Positions 15,941 to 24,390 are shown, counted from the first letter of the stretch. The stretch: DNA of 64,000 bases from Akkermansia muciniphila (GCA_945870025.1 CAMBQN010000001.1:62001-126000), one strand, 5' to 3'. Program-made: numbers and translations. Notes: generated from the sequence alone by a model not told the origin.

Positions 15941-16617
15941 CAACACTGGACGAACTCCTCCAATCGCCGACGTCGGCGGCCAAGATACAAGCCGTCCTCA
16001 ATCTGCTTCTTGAAGCGCCGTATTTCTACAAAACCGACGACGAAGACCTTTTCATGTTTCTCCGCCGCTTCCAGAAGGAATTCAGCGCGTTCCTCGAAAC
16101 CCATTTCGGCTGGCAGCTTACCGTCGACTCGAAATGCGCCCGCGTGTTCAAGCCGCGATGGTACAACGACAAGATCACGCCCTCAAACCGCGACATGTTC
16201 AATTTCACCCGGCGTGACGACTGCATCGCCTTCATGCTCGTATTGGAGTTCTTCGAGACAAGACTCGAAGAGGAGGCCATCGGCATCGACGATCCGGAAA
16301 ACCTGCGGTTCCGCTTCGGCGATCTCCTCGATTTCGAACGCCGACGCTTTCAGGAGACCTTCCCGGAAACAACTGGAAGCTATGGCGACGAGGATGTCCG
16401 CCGCATCCTCCGTCAGATCATGCCGCCGCTTGAACGCTATCGGTTTCTGCTGAAAATAAAACCGCCTGAAGATGAATTCATTTCTCAGGAGGACGTCATC
16501 TACGAATGCCTTCCCGCCCTGTGGCACTACAATGCTGCGGCCGTCGCACGCCCAGTGGATGCCGAGGCATCACCGAGCGTCAGTGCGGTGCCTGACGAAG
16601 AGGGAGGCGAGGCATGA
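15937..16617 (+). CDS. jetB: Wadjet system protein JetB (MksE-like)
   Basis: A 226-residue acidic protein starting with GTG at 15937, overlapping the jetA stop. It has a winged-helix-like N-terminal half (LLLEAPYFYKTDDEDLFMFL, about 25-45) and FEFFETRLEE-type helices. Size, position between the kleisin and SMC genes, and coupling on both sides identify it as JetB, the MukE/MksE-like KITE subunit. Its stop overlaps the jetC start (ATGA), favouring stoichiometric assembly of the ABC complex. Confidence 0.72.
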   Translation: MTTLDELLQSPTSAAKIQAVLNLLLEAPYFYKTDDEDLFMFLRRFQKEFSAFLETHFGWQLTVDSKCARVFKPRWYNDKITPSNRDMFNFTRRDDCIAFMLVLEFFETRLEEEAIGIDDPENLRFRFGDLLDFERRRFQETFPETTGSYGDEDVRRILRQIMPPLERYRFLLKIKPPEDEFISQEDVIYECLPALWHYNAAAVARPVDAEASPSVSAVPDEEGGEA

Positions 16618-19600
16618 GCGAGTTCTACAAGATCACGAAGCTGAGACTCGTCAATTTCCACAACGTCGGGACCACGACGCTTGACATCAAGTCCGGCGGA
16701 CACCTTTTCCTGCTGGGCGACAACGGCTCCGGCAAAACAACCGTCCTAGACGCCGTGCACTTCGTGCTCACCGGCGGTCGTTCGATGGAATTCAATTCGG
16801 CGGCCCGCGTGGTCGGTGCCAAGACCTCAGGAGGACGCAATATCCAGGGCGTTGTGATGCGCTACAACATCGAAACGAACGGCCCGATGAATCCCGATGG
16901 CGGCATCACCTATGCTGCACTGGAAATCGAAACGCGCAACGGGCGCCCCGTCAGCATCGGCGTTGGCGTCAGCGCCCGGAGCATGGACGAGGCGTACGAT
17001 AGCTGGGGCTTTGTCATGGACGGGCCGGTTGAAGACCTCCCGCTGATCCATACGGAGAACGGACGGTCCCGCCCCGCCACAAGGCATGAACTGAAGGAGC
17101 GTCTCGGCGGACGCGGATTTCATGGAAAAATCGGCGCTTATGCCGATGAAATCGCGACGCGCTTCTTCGGCGGCAAGACAACCTACGAGGACTTCTGCCA
17201 ACTCATCGCCACCGGCAAGGCATACCGCGAAATCGCCGCCAAGGCCGGAGACTACGACAAGCTTTTCAGAAGCCTGCTGCAAGAACCGCAGAAGGACGTC
17301 TTCGAGGCGTTGATACGCAACCTCAAGTCGCTTGAGGAAAGCAGGCAGAACCTCGACGCGCTCCGCGATAAAAGCAACTTCGTCAAAGTCGTCGCCGCGA
17401 AGCGAGACACTGTGCTGTTCCACAGGATCAACTCCGCCTGCGCATGCTGGCAGGAACGAAACCTCGCGGCAGCTGAATATCGAGACAACATCGGCACGGC
17501 CACGGAATTCTGCGAGCGGGAAAAGGAACGCCTCGTGGACCTGAACTTCCAGCATGAAAAGCTCCGCAACGAAGAGGAACGCACGCACCTTCGACTCAAC
17601 GAGCTGCGGCAAAAAGATTCTCTGGGACTCGTGACCCGTGAGAAGGATGCGAGAATCGCGCACGACAAAGCGAAAACCGAGTATAGCCGCGCCAAGACAA
17701 AGCTCTTGCAGGCAAAACGCGCTGTGACGGATGCGGACGTGGAGTTTGACAAGAGCACCGTTTCGCTGGTCAAGCAGATGAAGGCGTACGCCGCTGACCT
17801 TCAGCGTCTCGGCCGCTCGTTGCCCTTTCCGACCCATTCGCTGTCCTCATTCCTCGATGAAGCCAGCCGTTCTGAAGCTCCCGAAACCACGGTCGCCGAC
17901 ATGCCCGTGAAGGAGCTCTTCGAATTCGCCGACAACGAATCGAATCGAATTCTGCGGTCAATGGAGTCTCAAGAGCATCGCCTGGATGCGCTGACTCTTG
18001 AGATCGCCGCCAAAAACGCCGAGATGGCGTCGAAGCGCCGTCAAGAAGAGGCCGAACCGGCCGTTCTGGGATTCTCGGAGGCACGCCGATCCGTCAAAGA
18101 AGCCTTGCTCGATTCTCACCCGCTCTATGAAGGACTCGTCCCCGCCTCCGGCATGCGTCCACGCGAAGTGGCGATGATGGAGCAGCTGATCGGCGACGCC
18201 ATTCTGGCGACATGGATCGTGCAGAAGGACAACGCTGACGCGCTGCGGAAAATCCTCTTCAAGAACTTCCCCGACCACGGCATTGCCGTCGCGGATGAAG
18301 ACGATGACACGCGCTGCGAATGGCTTGGACGCTTTTTCGATCTCGCTCAGTCAGATCCGGATTCGATCATCGTGCTGCGCCAGCAGCTCGCGGCCAAGGC
18401 CGGGCCCCATGCGGAGAAGTTCCTCGAGCAGCCCATCATCCGTTTCAGGAACCGAGAAACTCCGGCGACCTTGACGTCACCTAGGCTGATCGGTTTGGAA
18501 GCGCGCCGCGAACAACTCCAGAAGGAGATCCGCGAGCTGGAAAAGATCCGCGACGCCCTCGTGCGCGAACAAAAATCATGCACCCGCGCGCTCGAAAGCC
18601 TCCAGGCGGAACAATCCGCCATCGTCTTGCTCAAAGCATTGCTGCAATCGGCTCCGGGGGCCCTTCAGCGACTGGGAAACACCGTCAACCAAGCGCGCCT
18701 CATTCAAATTGGCCGCCACGGCGAATGTGACAACGCCCTCACCGACATGAATCGATGCGAAGAGGACGAAAGTCTGGCGATGGAAGCGCTCGACGACATT
18801 ATCCTCAAGCTCTCGAAGGAGGGCCTCGACGGACTCGAATCGAGAATCAAAGAAGCCGAGCGCAAGGTGAGGGCAGTCAAGAACGATTACGACAAATGCA
18901 CGAGCGAGATCAGCCTCGTCGACAGGAAGATCAAGGACACGACCGCGAAGATCATCGAATGGAATGCAACGATGGCGCAACGCATGGGCGAACGCGATGA
19001 GGCGGAAGCGCTGCTGCTCAGCCAGGTGAAGCCGGACGATTCCATTGACGCCTTTGTCGCCGGCCGTTGCGGAGCCTGCGCCGGGAACCGCAGTCAATTG
19101 TCGGCGTTCGGCGAGGATTCGCGAGTAGCCGCCGCGGGAATCATGGCGGATATCCGCAACGCGGTTTTACAGAACGAGAACCTCTCGTTCGGGTTCATCT
19201 ATGATGCCGAGGCGAACAAGCTGACCGACCGCCGTGGCGCGGACATCGACGCCGTGATCGCCGAGACCACGAAACAACTGGCGGACCAAGAGTCCATCAT
19301 CACCGAAGACACCCGCAGGGTCTTCAAACAGATCATCATGGACGCGCTGGTCGCGGCTCTGCAGATGAATGTCAGGCAGCTCCAAGACATGACGCGCCGG
19401 ATATCCAAGCTGCTGAAGGATTGTACATTCGGCAATAACCGGTATTCGTTCTCTATCGCTCCGGTCGAGGGATTCAGTTCCATCATCGAGATCGTCCAGC
19501 GGTACCGTTCATTCGATACCAGCGAGACGGAGACCGAGTTGAAGGCTTTCATCGACGGACACTTCGACGAAATCCTCAACACGGAAGTCGGCGAGATCCC

Positions 19601-20072
19601 GCATGTCCTTGATTACCGGAACTGGTTCCGATATGAACTCCGGATCATGACCATGAACACGGAAGGGCAGATCATTGACCGGAAGGTCAAGGGGATGGGC
19701 TCGGGCGGCGAACAGGCCGTTCCCAACTACTTGCTCATACTCATGATTGCGAACTTCCTCTATGACCGCGAAAAGATCCGGCTCCCGATCCTCGTCTTTG
19801 ACGAGGCGTTCTACGGGATCGATGCCAACCGCCGCGACCAGATCTTGGCCTTCGCGACGGACTTGAAGCTACAACTTTTCGTCGCCTCGCCAGATCAGGA
19901 CGGCGTGAAGAGGGACATCCCGCATTCCACCTCGGTGCTCGTGATCAAAGATCCGCAGTTCAACGTTCACCTCTACCCCTTCCACTGGGATAGCACGCTC
20001 AAGCAACAAAACCTCCTTGAACCTGAATCCAACGTCGAAAGCCCTGTCGCATTCGAACAGGAAACAAGATAG
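16614..20072 (+). CDS. jetC: Wadjet system SMC-like ATPase JetC
   Basis: A 1152-residue SMC/MukB-type ATPase. Walker A is GDNGSGKTT (residues 35-43) in an N-terminal head. Two long charged coiled-coil arms (about 250-470 and 620-820) flank a hinge-like region (about 480-600). The C-terminal head has the signature GSGGEQ (about 1027) and Walker B LPILVFDEAFYGID (about 1060). In Wadjet, JetABC extrudes loops on circular plasmid DNA and licenses cleavage by JetD. The start overlaps jetB. A CxxC near residue 822 (RCGACAGN) lies in the distal coil and might be a small metal site; this is unverified. Confidence 0.85.
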   Translation: MSEFYKITKLRLVNFHNVGTTTLDIKSGGHLFLLGDNGSGKTTVLDAVHFVLTGGRSMEFNSAARVVGAKTSGGRNIQGVVMRYNIETNGPMNPDGGITYAALEIETRNGRPVSIGVGVSARSMDEAYDSWGFVMDGPVEDLPLIHTENGRSRPATRHELKERLGGRGFHGKIGAYADEIATRFFGGKTTYEDFCQLIATGKAYREIAAKAGDYDKLFRSLLQEPQKDVFEALIRNLKSLEESRQNLDALRDKSNFVKVVAAKRDTVLFHRINSACACWQERNLAAAEYRDNIGTATEFCEREKERLVDLNFQHEKLRNEEERTHLRLNELRQKDSLGLVTREKDARIAHDKAKTEYSRAKTKLLQAKRAVTDADVEFDKSTVSLVKQMKAYAADLQRLGRSLPFPTHSLSSFLDEASRSEAPETTVADMPVKELFEFADNESNRILRSMESQEHRLDALTLEIAAKNAEMASKRRQEEAEPAVLGFSEARRSVKEALLDSHPLYEGLVPASGMRPREVAMMEQLIGDAILATWIVQKDNADALRKILFKNFPDHGIAVADEDDDTRCEWLGRFFDLAQSDPDSIIVLRQQLAAKAGPHAEKFLEQPIIRFRNRETPATLTSPRLIGLEARREQLQKEIRELEKIRDALVREQKSCTRALESLQAEQSAIVLLKALLQSAPGALQRLGNTVNQARLIQIGRHGECDNALTDMNRCEEDESLAMEALDDIILKLSKEGLDGLESRIKEAERKVRAVKNDYDKCTSEISLVDRKIKDTTAKIIEWNATMAQRMGERDEAEALLLSQVKPDDSIDAFVAGRCGACAGNRSQLSAFGEDSRVAAAGIMADIRNAVLQNENLSFGFIYDAEANKLTDRRGADIDAVIAETTKQLADQESIITEDTRRVFKQIIMDALVAALQMNVRQLQDMTRRISKLLKDCTFGNNRYSFSIAPVEGFSSIIEIVQRYRSFDTSETETELKAFIDGHFDEILNTEVGEIPHVLDYRNWFRYELRIMTMNTEGQIIDRKVKGMGSGGEQAVPNYLLILMIANFLYDREKIRLPILVFDEAFYGIDANRRDQILAFATDLKLQLFVASPDQDGVKRDIPHSTSVLVIKDPQFNVHLYPFHWDSTLKQQNLLEPESNVESPVAFEQETR

Positions 20073-20102
20073 TCCACTGCCCCCACAAGCAGAAATCCGA
20101 AC

Positions 20103-21308
20103 ATGACCGCCGCAGAAATCAAAGGGCTACTCTCCCAGAATCCCGACGCCGTCCGCTTTCTGAAAAAGATCGTTCGGCATGCCGTTGTGGACGAGGTCAT
20201 GCCGCGGAAAATCATCTTGGGGCCTGACCTGGACGACAAGTCGCTGTTCTACCTTCTGAACCGGTTTCTTTCGGGATGTTGCTTTTCCGAAAACGGGAAA
20301 TACGCCGCGAAAATTCCCGACGAAATGCGATCGGCATCGTATTGGGATCCGCTTGTCGAAGCCATCGGATACGAGCCGAAGACGGACACCGACGCCATCG
20401 CCTCAGTACTTTCGGCTGAAACCATCAAGCGGTTGAAGATCCTGTTCCCCGATGAGCGGAAAGTGATTTCCGATCTTGCCGAGAAAGGCTTGATCCGGAG
20501 CTTCGTCGGAGCGGATAAGGACCGATCGGCACAATATCTGAAGGTCTTCAAAGCATTTGTCAATCTCAGGCAAGAGACCTGTACGACGTTGTCACAACTG
20601 GGATCCGATGTCTTCAACGACAGCAAGGCCCTGCGGAACGGCATTTTGCTGGGCCAACTCGACAAGTTGCTTCGCACGGCCTACGACCAGCCCGACCTCT
20701 CCGTTTCCGAGCTTCATGCCAATTGCGGGATCGTGGACAACCCCTACACCTCGCACGTCGTCGTTTTCGCACCGTTCCGCTTCACGACCAGCGACGGAAT
20801 CTCATACGATTATCCGCAACGGCTATTCCAGGCGGGACAGGCCGCAGTCCTCCCCTGGGAAACCGTTCAGCGAATCCGGGATATCCAGACCGACCGTGCA
20901 TTAACCCTCGTCACGAGCGAAAACGCCGCCCCTTTTCTCGCGCTCGTGAAAACATCCAGCCCAACCCTTTACACGGAAGGCTATCCCAACGGCGCCGTAC
21001 GGGTTTTGCTGCATCATTTCGACAAGGCGGGCGCGCATGCCGTGCATTCCGGCGATACAGACCTCGACGGATACCGCATAGCCGAGCAGATCAGCCGGTT
21101 CATCACGTTTGACGGCCTTTATCACCATGGCAGGGTCACGACGCTGCCACACAAACCACTGAGCGATGCCCAACGTTCCCGGCTGGAATCTTTTATCGGG
21201 CGTCATCCCGACTTCCGATTCACGAATGAACTCCGACACGTTCTCCTCCACGGCTGGGTCGAACAAGAATCATTCGGCTGGGCTTCACCTGCTGGAATGC
21301 AGGAATGA
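20103..21308 (+). CDS. jetD: Wadjet system TOPRIM nuclease JetD
   Basis: A 401-residue protein, 30 bp downstream of jetC. The C-terminal half carries a TOPRIM motif: a conserved Glu in LVTSENAAPF (about 280) and the DxDxD-type HSGDTDLDGYRIAEQI (about 314-329). JetD is the nuclease that cuts small circular DNA after loop extrusion by JetABC. The N-terminal half should hold the arm that binds the complex. The last residues (GWASPAGMQE) run into a short direct repeat (GAATGCAGGAAT, twice), so the native C-terminus may have been altered when the right margin of the island formed. Confidence 0.78.
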   Translation: MTAAEIKGLLSQNPDAVRFLKKIVRHAVVDEVMPRKIILGPDLDDKSLFYLLNRFLSGCCFSENGKYAAKIPDEMRSASYWDPLVEAIGYEPKTDTDAIASVLSAETIKRLKILFPDERKVISDLAEKGLIRSFVGADKDRSAQYLKVFKAFVNLRQETCTTLSQLGSDVFNDSKALRNGILLGQLDKLLRTAYDQPDLSVSELHANCGIVDNPYTSHVVVFAPFRFTTSDGISYDYPQRLFQAGQAAVLPWETVQRIRDIQTDRALTLVTSENAAPFLALVKTSSPTLYTEGYPNGAVRVLLHHFDKAGAHAVHSGDTDLDGYRIAEQISRFITFDGLYHHGRVTTLPHKPLSDAQRSRLESFIGRHPDFRFTNELRHVLLHGWVEQESFGWASPAGMQE

Positions 21309-21549
21309 GGGAATGCAGGAATACGGAGTCCCAATAGGACAACCATCCATTATTAGGGAAAACTGGGCGACATCACCCAGAAGGACAAGCTCATCCACGA
21401 GCAGAAGGCCGATGCGAAGAGCATCAGCAACCCTCGGCCTCTGGGCCTACCGGGCGAAGTTTGAACAATAAGTCAACGTCCGGCGTGTGCCCCCCCGGTG
21501 CCCGTTGCGGGCATCGGGCAGGCACCACGCCGTTGTCAGACCGGATCGC
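21309..21549. other. Right margin of the Wadjet island, no intact gene
   Basis: After jetD there is a short GAATGCAGGAAT direct repeat. Then comes a plus-strand frame reading LGDITQKDKLIHEQKADAKS, which looks like a gene fragment of unknown origin. It is fused to the second larA 3'-end copy (21422-21471), which it crosses in a different frame from larA. At 21486-21522 a GC-rich hairpin (GTGCC..TGCCCG / CGGGCA..GGCAC) follows the minus-strand genes but lacks a T-run. Confidence 0.6.
21422..21471 (+). repeat. Right direct repeat bounding the Wadjet island (larA 3'-end copy)
   Basis: Fifty bases match the end of the larA-like gene through its TAA stop. They read LGLWAYRAKFEQ in the larA frame but are preceded by unrelated sequence. 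There is a 5-bp deletion and one G-to-A change relative to 13724-13778. Confidence 0.85.
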
Positions 21550-21717
21550 CTATGCCTGCCAGACATGGTTGCATTGCTGGCACGTCGTGGGTTTACGCCC
21601 CGCCAGCAACGACAGCAATCCCAGAGGGAAGAAGCAGATCGACACGATGATCTGCCACGTCTGAAATCCACCTTGAACCGTTTGTTTTGAGCACTTCGGA
21701 CATGATACCATTGCCAT
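21550..21717 (-). CDS. Small zinc-ribbon membrane protein (55 aa)
   Basis: An intact minus-strand frame begins at ATG 21717 (second ATG at 21711), preceded by AGGAG at ideal spacing. It encodes 55 residues: SCPKCSKQ, then a hydrophobic helix (WQIIVSICFFPLGLLSLLAG, residues 21-40), then TTCQQCNHVWQA. Two CxxC pairs flank one membrane helix, a zinc-ribbon hairpin architecture. It follows DUF2752 by 19 bp and TM2 further upstream, so it is the last gene of a small membrane-protein operon. Function is unknown. Confidence 0.72.
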   Translation of the reverse strand: MAMVSCPKCSKQTVQGGFQTWQIIVSICFFPLGLLSLLAGRKPTTCQQCNHVWQA

Positions 21718-21736
21718 TTGAGTTCTCCTGTTTCTG

Positions 21737-22153
21737 TTAGTTTAGAAATCCTTTTCCAAGCCATCCAATCACCAACGCCGAAAACGCCAGCATCTCAATT
21801 CCCGTAAAAGCCTGTACCTCCTTTCTCCATTCCAATCCCCTGAACCGCGTGAACAGCGCCAGAACCAGATACGCCACGATGAGCGCGATGAGCGACACGA
21901 CAAGCGGCCCCGCCGGGTGCAGACGGAAAGCCCCGATCACGTCGCCGTTCAGCAGCGCCATCGCTGATCGCGTGATGCCGCATCCGGGGCAGTCCACGCC
22001 GAACACCCATCTAAAAAGGCAAACCCCCAACCCGCAAAACTGAAATCGCATGTGCGCCACAAGCAGGGCCAAAGGCGCCACAAGCATGGCGCCATGCAAC
22101 AAAAGCATCCGCACGCGCCAGTTCCGTTGATCGCCGGTCTCCGTTGACCTCAT
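21737..22153 (-). CDS. DUF2752 membrane protein
   Basis: A small membrane protein with the DUF2752 signature CPGCGITRSAMALL followed by two or three hydrophobic helices (PLVVSLIALIVAYLVLALF, MLAFSALVIGWLG). Function is unknown. I chose the ATG at 22153. A start at 22222 would add 23 residues and overlap the TM2 gene; neither start has a strong ribosome-binding site. It is the second gene of the TM2-DUF2752-zinc-ribbon operon, and a broken paralogue lies at 13880-14441 on the other side of the Wadjet genes. Confidence 0.75.
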   Translation of the reverse strand: MRSTETGDQRNWRVRMLLLHGAMLVAPLALLVAHMRFQFCGLGVCLFRWVFGVDCPGCGITRSAMALLNGDVIGAFRLHPAGPLVVSLIALIVAYLVLALFTRFRGLEWRKEVQAFTGIEMLAFSALVIGWLGKGFLN

Positions 22154-22193
22154 CGTTTTCCGCCCATCGCAGATTCGCCTTGCCGCCTGCTGC

Positions 22194-22625
22194 TCAGAAC
22201 CAGCCTTGGTGGCCCTGCGCATAGAGCCTGTCGAATTCTTCGTCCGATTTCGTCAGGTAGATGATTCCCTCAATGAAACCGATCATGGAGATGACCCCCG
22301 TGGCCAAGCCACACGTGGCAATGCCGGCCAAAACTGACACCAGCAGCATGATCACTCCCTCTTTGGAATAGCCTAGGTAGAACTTGTGGGCGCCGAGCCA
22401 GCCCAGAAACAGGCCGAGCAGTCCCGCCGCAACCTTGCTTTTCGCGCCGCACACCGATAAGCGGGCGTTCAGCGCCGTCCCGCACTTCACGCACATCGTC
22501 TGATTCGATTGGGTCGCGATGCCGCATTTCGAACAGAACCTGTTTTCAACCAAAGGAGGAACACCGCATCCCGGACAGGCCACCGCCTGTGGGTGGACGT
22601 CCTTCCCGCAGTTCTTGCAATACAT
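22194..22625 (-). CDS. Zinc-ribbon and TM2-domain membrane protein
   Basis: A 143-residue protein with three CxxC zinc-ribbon motifs (YCKNCG, ACPGCG, FCSKCG and MCVKCG as pairs) followed by a TM2 domain: two membrane helices with GLFLGWLGAHKFYLG and a C-terminal YLTKSDEEFDRLY. AAGGAGG sits at good distance from the ATG. TM2 proteins are of unknown function. It is first in its operon behind the promoter at 22661-22688. Confidence 0.85.
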   Translation of the reverse strand: MYCKNCGKDVHPQAVACPGCGVPPLVENRFCSKCGIATQSNQTMCVKCGTALNARLSVCGAKSKVAAGLLGLFLGWLGAHKFYLGYSKEGVIMLLVSVLAGIATCGLATGVISMIGFIEGIIYLTKSDEEFDRLYAQGHQGWF

Positions 22626-22660
22626 GTTTGCGTTCCTCCTTAACCTACCGATTTAGATGG

Positions 22661-22688
22661 ATATTAACATACGCGCGGTTGATGTAAA
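22661..22688 (-). promoter_or_regulatory. Promoter of the TM2/DUF2752/zinc-ribbon operon
   Basis: On the minus strand, -35 TTTACA (22688-22683), a 16-bp spacer and -10 TAATAT (22666-22661), about 36 bp before the TM2 ATG. Confidence 0.5.
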
Positions 22689-22717
22689 GCGGTTTGTGTT
22701 GTTCGGTAATGGCCTGA

Positions 22718-23446
22718 TTACTCGGCGGCCATGACCTCTTCGAAGACCAGATCCGGGAAGGCGCATTGGATGGTGGCACCCGCAACGAGTTTTCGGTAAT
22801 AGGCGTTCACGGCCTGTCGGGCTTTGCTCCGGTTGACGAACTGACGGATTTCGGCCGGTTTCGGCTTGGCATCGGGACGCTGGCGCGCCAGTTCGGCGGT
22901 GGCGGCCGCAATCTCATCCGTCGTGGCCGAAACCGTTCGGAGCACCTTCTCAAACAGCAGCTTGTCAATGTAGAGACTCTCTTCGAACTCGGCGTGCGTC
23001 TGTTCCGGTCCCAGCGGGGAGCGGGTGAAGAAGTCGTTCGTTGTCCAGTTTCGCCGGGCCATCAGCGGCGCGAGGCGCGCGAGGGCGGTCTGGCGGTCCT
23101 GTTCGGTCACCACGATCCGCTGCTGCCGGGCCTCGGCCAGCAGCAGATTGCGCATCACCTCGATCTTCACAGCGCGGCGGCGGAAATGGTCGAGCGCCTC
23201 GGCCTCTTTTTCCGGGGCGAATGCCAGATGGTTGAAGGTCTTCTCATCCTGCAGAAAGGCCCGTCCGCGGCGATCCACCGCCTCCCAGGTCACCGGAATG
23301 CCGTTGATGATCACCGCGAGGCTCTGTGGGTCGTTCTTCAACGACCGCGGGTCGGCCAGTTTCCGCTTGTTTGAACAACCGGTGGTCAGGCAGACGGCGA
23401 CGAGCGCCAAAACGAGCGTGGCAGTAATCATCGGGATTCGTTTCAT
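22718..23446 (-). CDS. SurA-like peptidyl-prolyl isomerase N-domain lipoprotein
   Basis: A 242-residue lipoprotein. The signal peptide with lipobox (LVAVCLTTGC, Cys about 24) is followed by a helical domain with the SurA/PrsA N-terminal pattern (LAVIINGIPVTWEAVDRRG; FRRRAVKIEVMRNLLLAEA; a late region PKPAEIRQFVNRSKARQAV). No parvulin catalytic domain is visible, so it is probably a chaperone-type relative. I chose the ATG at 23446 because AAGGA precedes it; a GTG at 23461 is the alternative. It lies 12 bp after recO. Confidence 0.6.
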   Translation of the reverse strand: MKRIPMITATLVLALVAVCLTTGCSNKRKLADPRSLKNDPQSLAVIINGIPVTWEAVDRRGRAFLQDEKTFNHLAFAPEKEAEALDHFRRRAVKIEVMRNLLLAEARQQRIVVTEQDRQTALARLAPLMARRNWTTNDFFTRSPLGPEQTHAEFEESLYIDKLLFEKVLRTVSATTDEIAAATAELARQRPDAKPKPAEIRQFVNRSKARQAVNAYYRKLVAGATIQCAFPDLVFEEVMAAE

Positions 23447-23457
23447 GAGTATTCCTT

Positions 23458-24237
23458 TCACGGTTTCGAGGTCGCGCCGGACGCATGGGGTTCGGCGATC
23501 AGGTCAAACGCCACCTGCCGAGCGGCGGGTGGAAGATCGAGGTGGTAGCGGATGAACAGTCCCAGAAAGCGGCGTATGCCCAGAGCAATGTCGCCGCTGT
23601 GCGGGAAATGCAGGGCCGATTCCGGGGACAGATGGTCGCACAGGGCCGCCACGACGTCGCGGTGGAGGGTGATGGACGGCTCCAAGAGGGCGGAGGCCGA
23701 TGCATGGGCGCAGAGCAGTCGGCCGGAGGCAAGCGAAAACCGGAGCCAGTCGCGTTCCGGGGTGTGGCAGGCCGGGCATCGCGCGAGGTCGGGAAGGATT
23801 CCCAGTCGGTCGAGCATGGCGATTTCAAAGGCGAGCAGGTGACCGGTGCCCGGCGTCTGCGCGCACAGGGCGTCGAGTGACTGGCTCAACAGAGTGAAGA
23901 GCGCCTGCGCCTCCTGCATGGGGACGGAAACCGACGCGGTCAAATCGCAGAAATAGGAGGCTGCCGTTCCCGCGCGCCAATTGACGTGCAGCGGCTCGCG
24001 CATTTCCGATGGCGTGCATTCGCGGATGGCGTGAATGCCGCCGCGGTCGCGCGCATAGAAGAGCAGCTCGCAGGTCGCGCCGACGTCGTATTGACCGAGG
24101 AAGGCGCTTTTGGGACGGCAGGCGCCCTTGACCGAAGTGAGCGTCCGACCGTGATCCGGGGTCAGCCAGGTCACCACATGGGAGGTGCGCGACCAGGGGC
24201 GGATCTTCAGCGCGATCGCCTGTGATTTAACCATCAT
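23458..24237 (-). CDS. recO: DNA repair protein RecO
   Basis: RecO helps load RecA onto SSB-coated DNA in the RecFOR pathway. The 259-residue product has an N-terminal OB fold with the recognisable start (KSQAIALKIRPWSRTSHVVTWLT, GRTLTSVKGACRPKS). Its helical C-terminal domain contains ARCPACH; only a partial zinc motif is present (CPAC plus a later GRLLCAHA), as in many RecO proteins. It is followed closely by the SurA-like gene and preceded by tRNA-Met on the same strand. Confidence 0.85.
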   Translation of the reverse strand: MMVKSQAIALKIRPWSRTSHVVTWLTPDHGRTLTSVKGACRPKSAFLGQYDVGATCELLFYARDRGGIHAIRECTPSEMREPLHVNWRAGTAASYFCDLTASVSVPMQEAQALFTLLSQSLDALCAQTPGTGHLLAFEIAMLDRLGILPDLARCPACHTPERDWLRFSLASGRLLCAHASASALLEPSITLHRDVVAALCDHLSPESALHFPHSGDIALGIRRFLGLFIRYHLDLPPAARQVAFDLIAEPHASGATSKP

Positions 24238-24271
24238 GGCAGCACGGACAGGCCCCGAAATCGGGTTTGAG

Positions 24272-24347
24272 TGGTGGCGGGTGAGGGGCTCGAACCCCCG
24301 ACAGACGGATTATGATTCCGTTGCTCTACCGACTGAGCTAACCCGCC
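24272..24347 (-). tRNA. tRNA-Met (anticodon CAT, elongator type)
   Basis: A 76-nt minus-strand cloverleaf: acceptor GGCGGGT paired with the 3' ACCCGCC, D arm GCTC..GAGC, anticodon stem ACGGA/TCCGT with loop ATCATAA, T arm GGGGG-TTCGAGC-CCCTC and an encoded CCA. The first base pair is G-C, not the C/A mismatch of the initiator, so it is the elongator form. A lysidine-type Ile tRNA with the same gene anticodon cannot be fully excluded. Confidence 0.93.
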
Positions 24348-24361
24348 AAAAATGAGGTCGT

Positions 24362-24390
24362 ATTTTCGCACAGAGGCGAAGGGTTGTCAA
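24362..24390 (-). promoter_or_regulatory. Promoter of tRNA-Met
   Basis: Minus strand -35 TTGACA (24390-24385), a 17-bp spacer and -10-like GAAAAT (24367-24362), 14 bp before the tRNA. Just upstream, between the trpF stop and this promoter, a T8 run preceded by a 5-bp stem (TTCCG/CGGAA) could be a weak terminator for the trp/acc genes. Confidence 0.5.

Noticed and set aside
13779-21471. Integrase, transposase or tRNA attachment site within the Wadjet island
   Set aside because: I looked for recombinase motifs in every substantial frame between the repeats and found none. The boundary is a protein-gene 3' end, not a tRNA.
21361-21471. Functional gene made from the LGDITQKDKL fragment fused to the larA-end copy
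   Set aside because: The frame is only about 35 codons, has no start with a ribosome-binding site and reads the larA copy out of frame. I treat it as junction debris.
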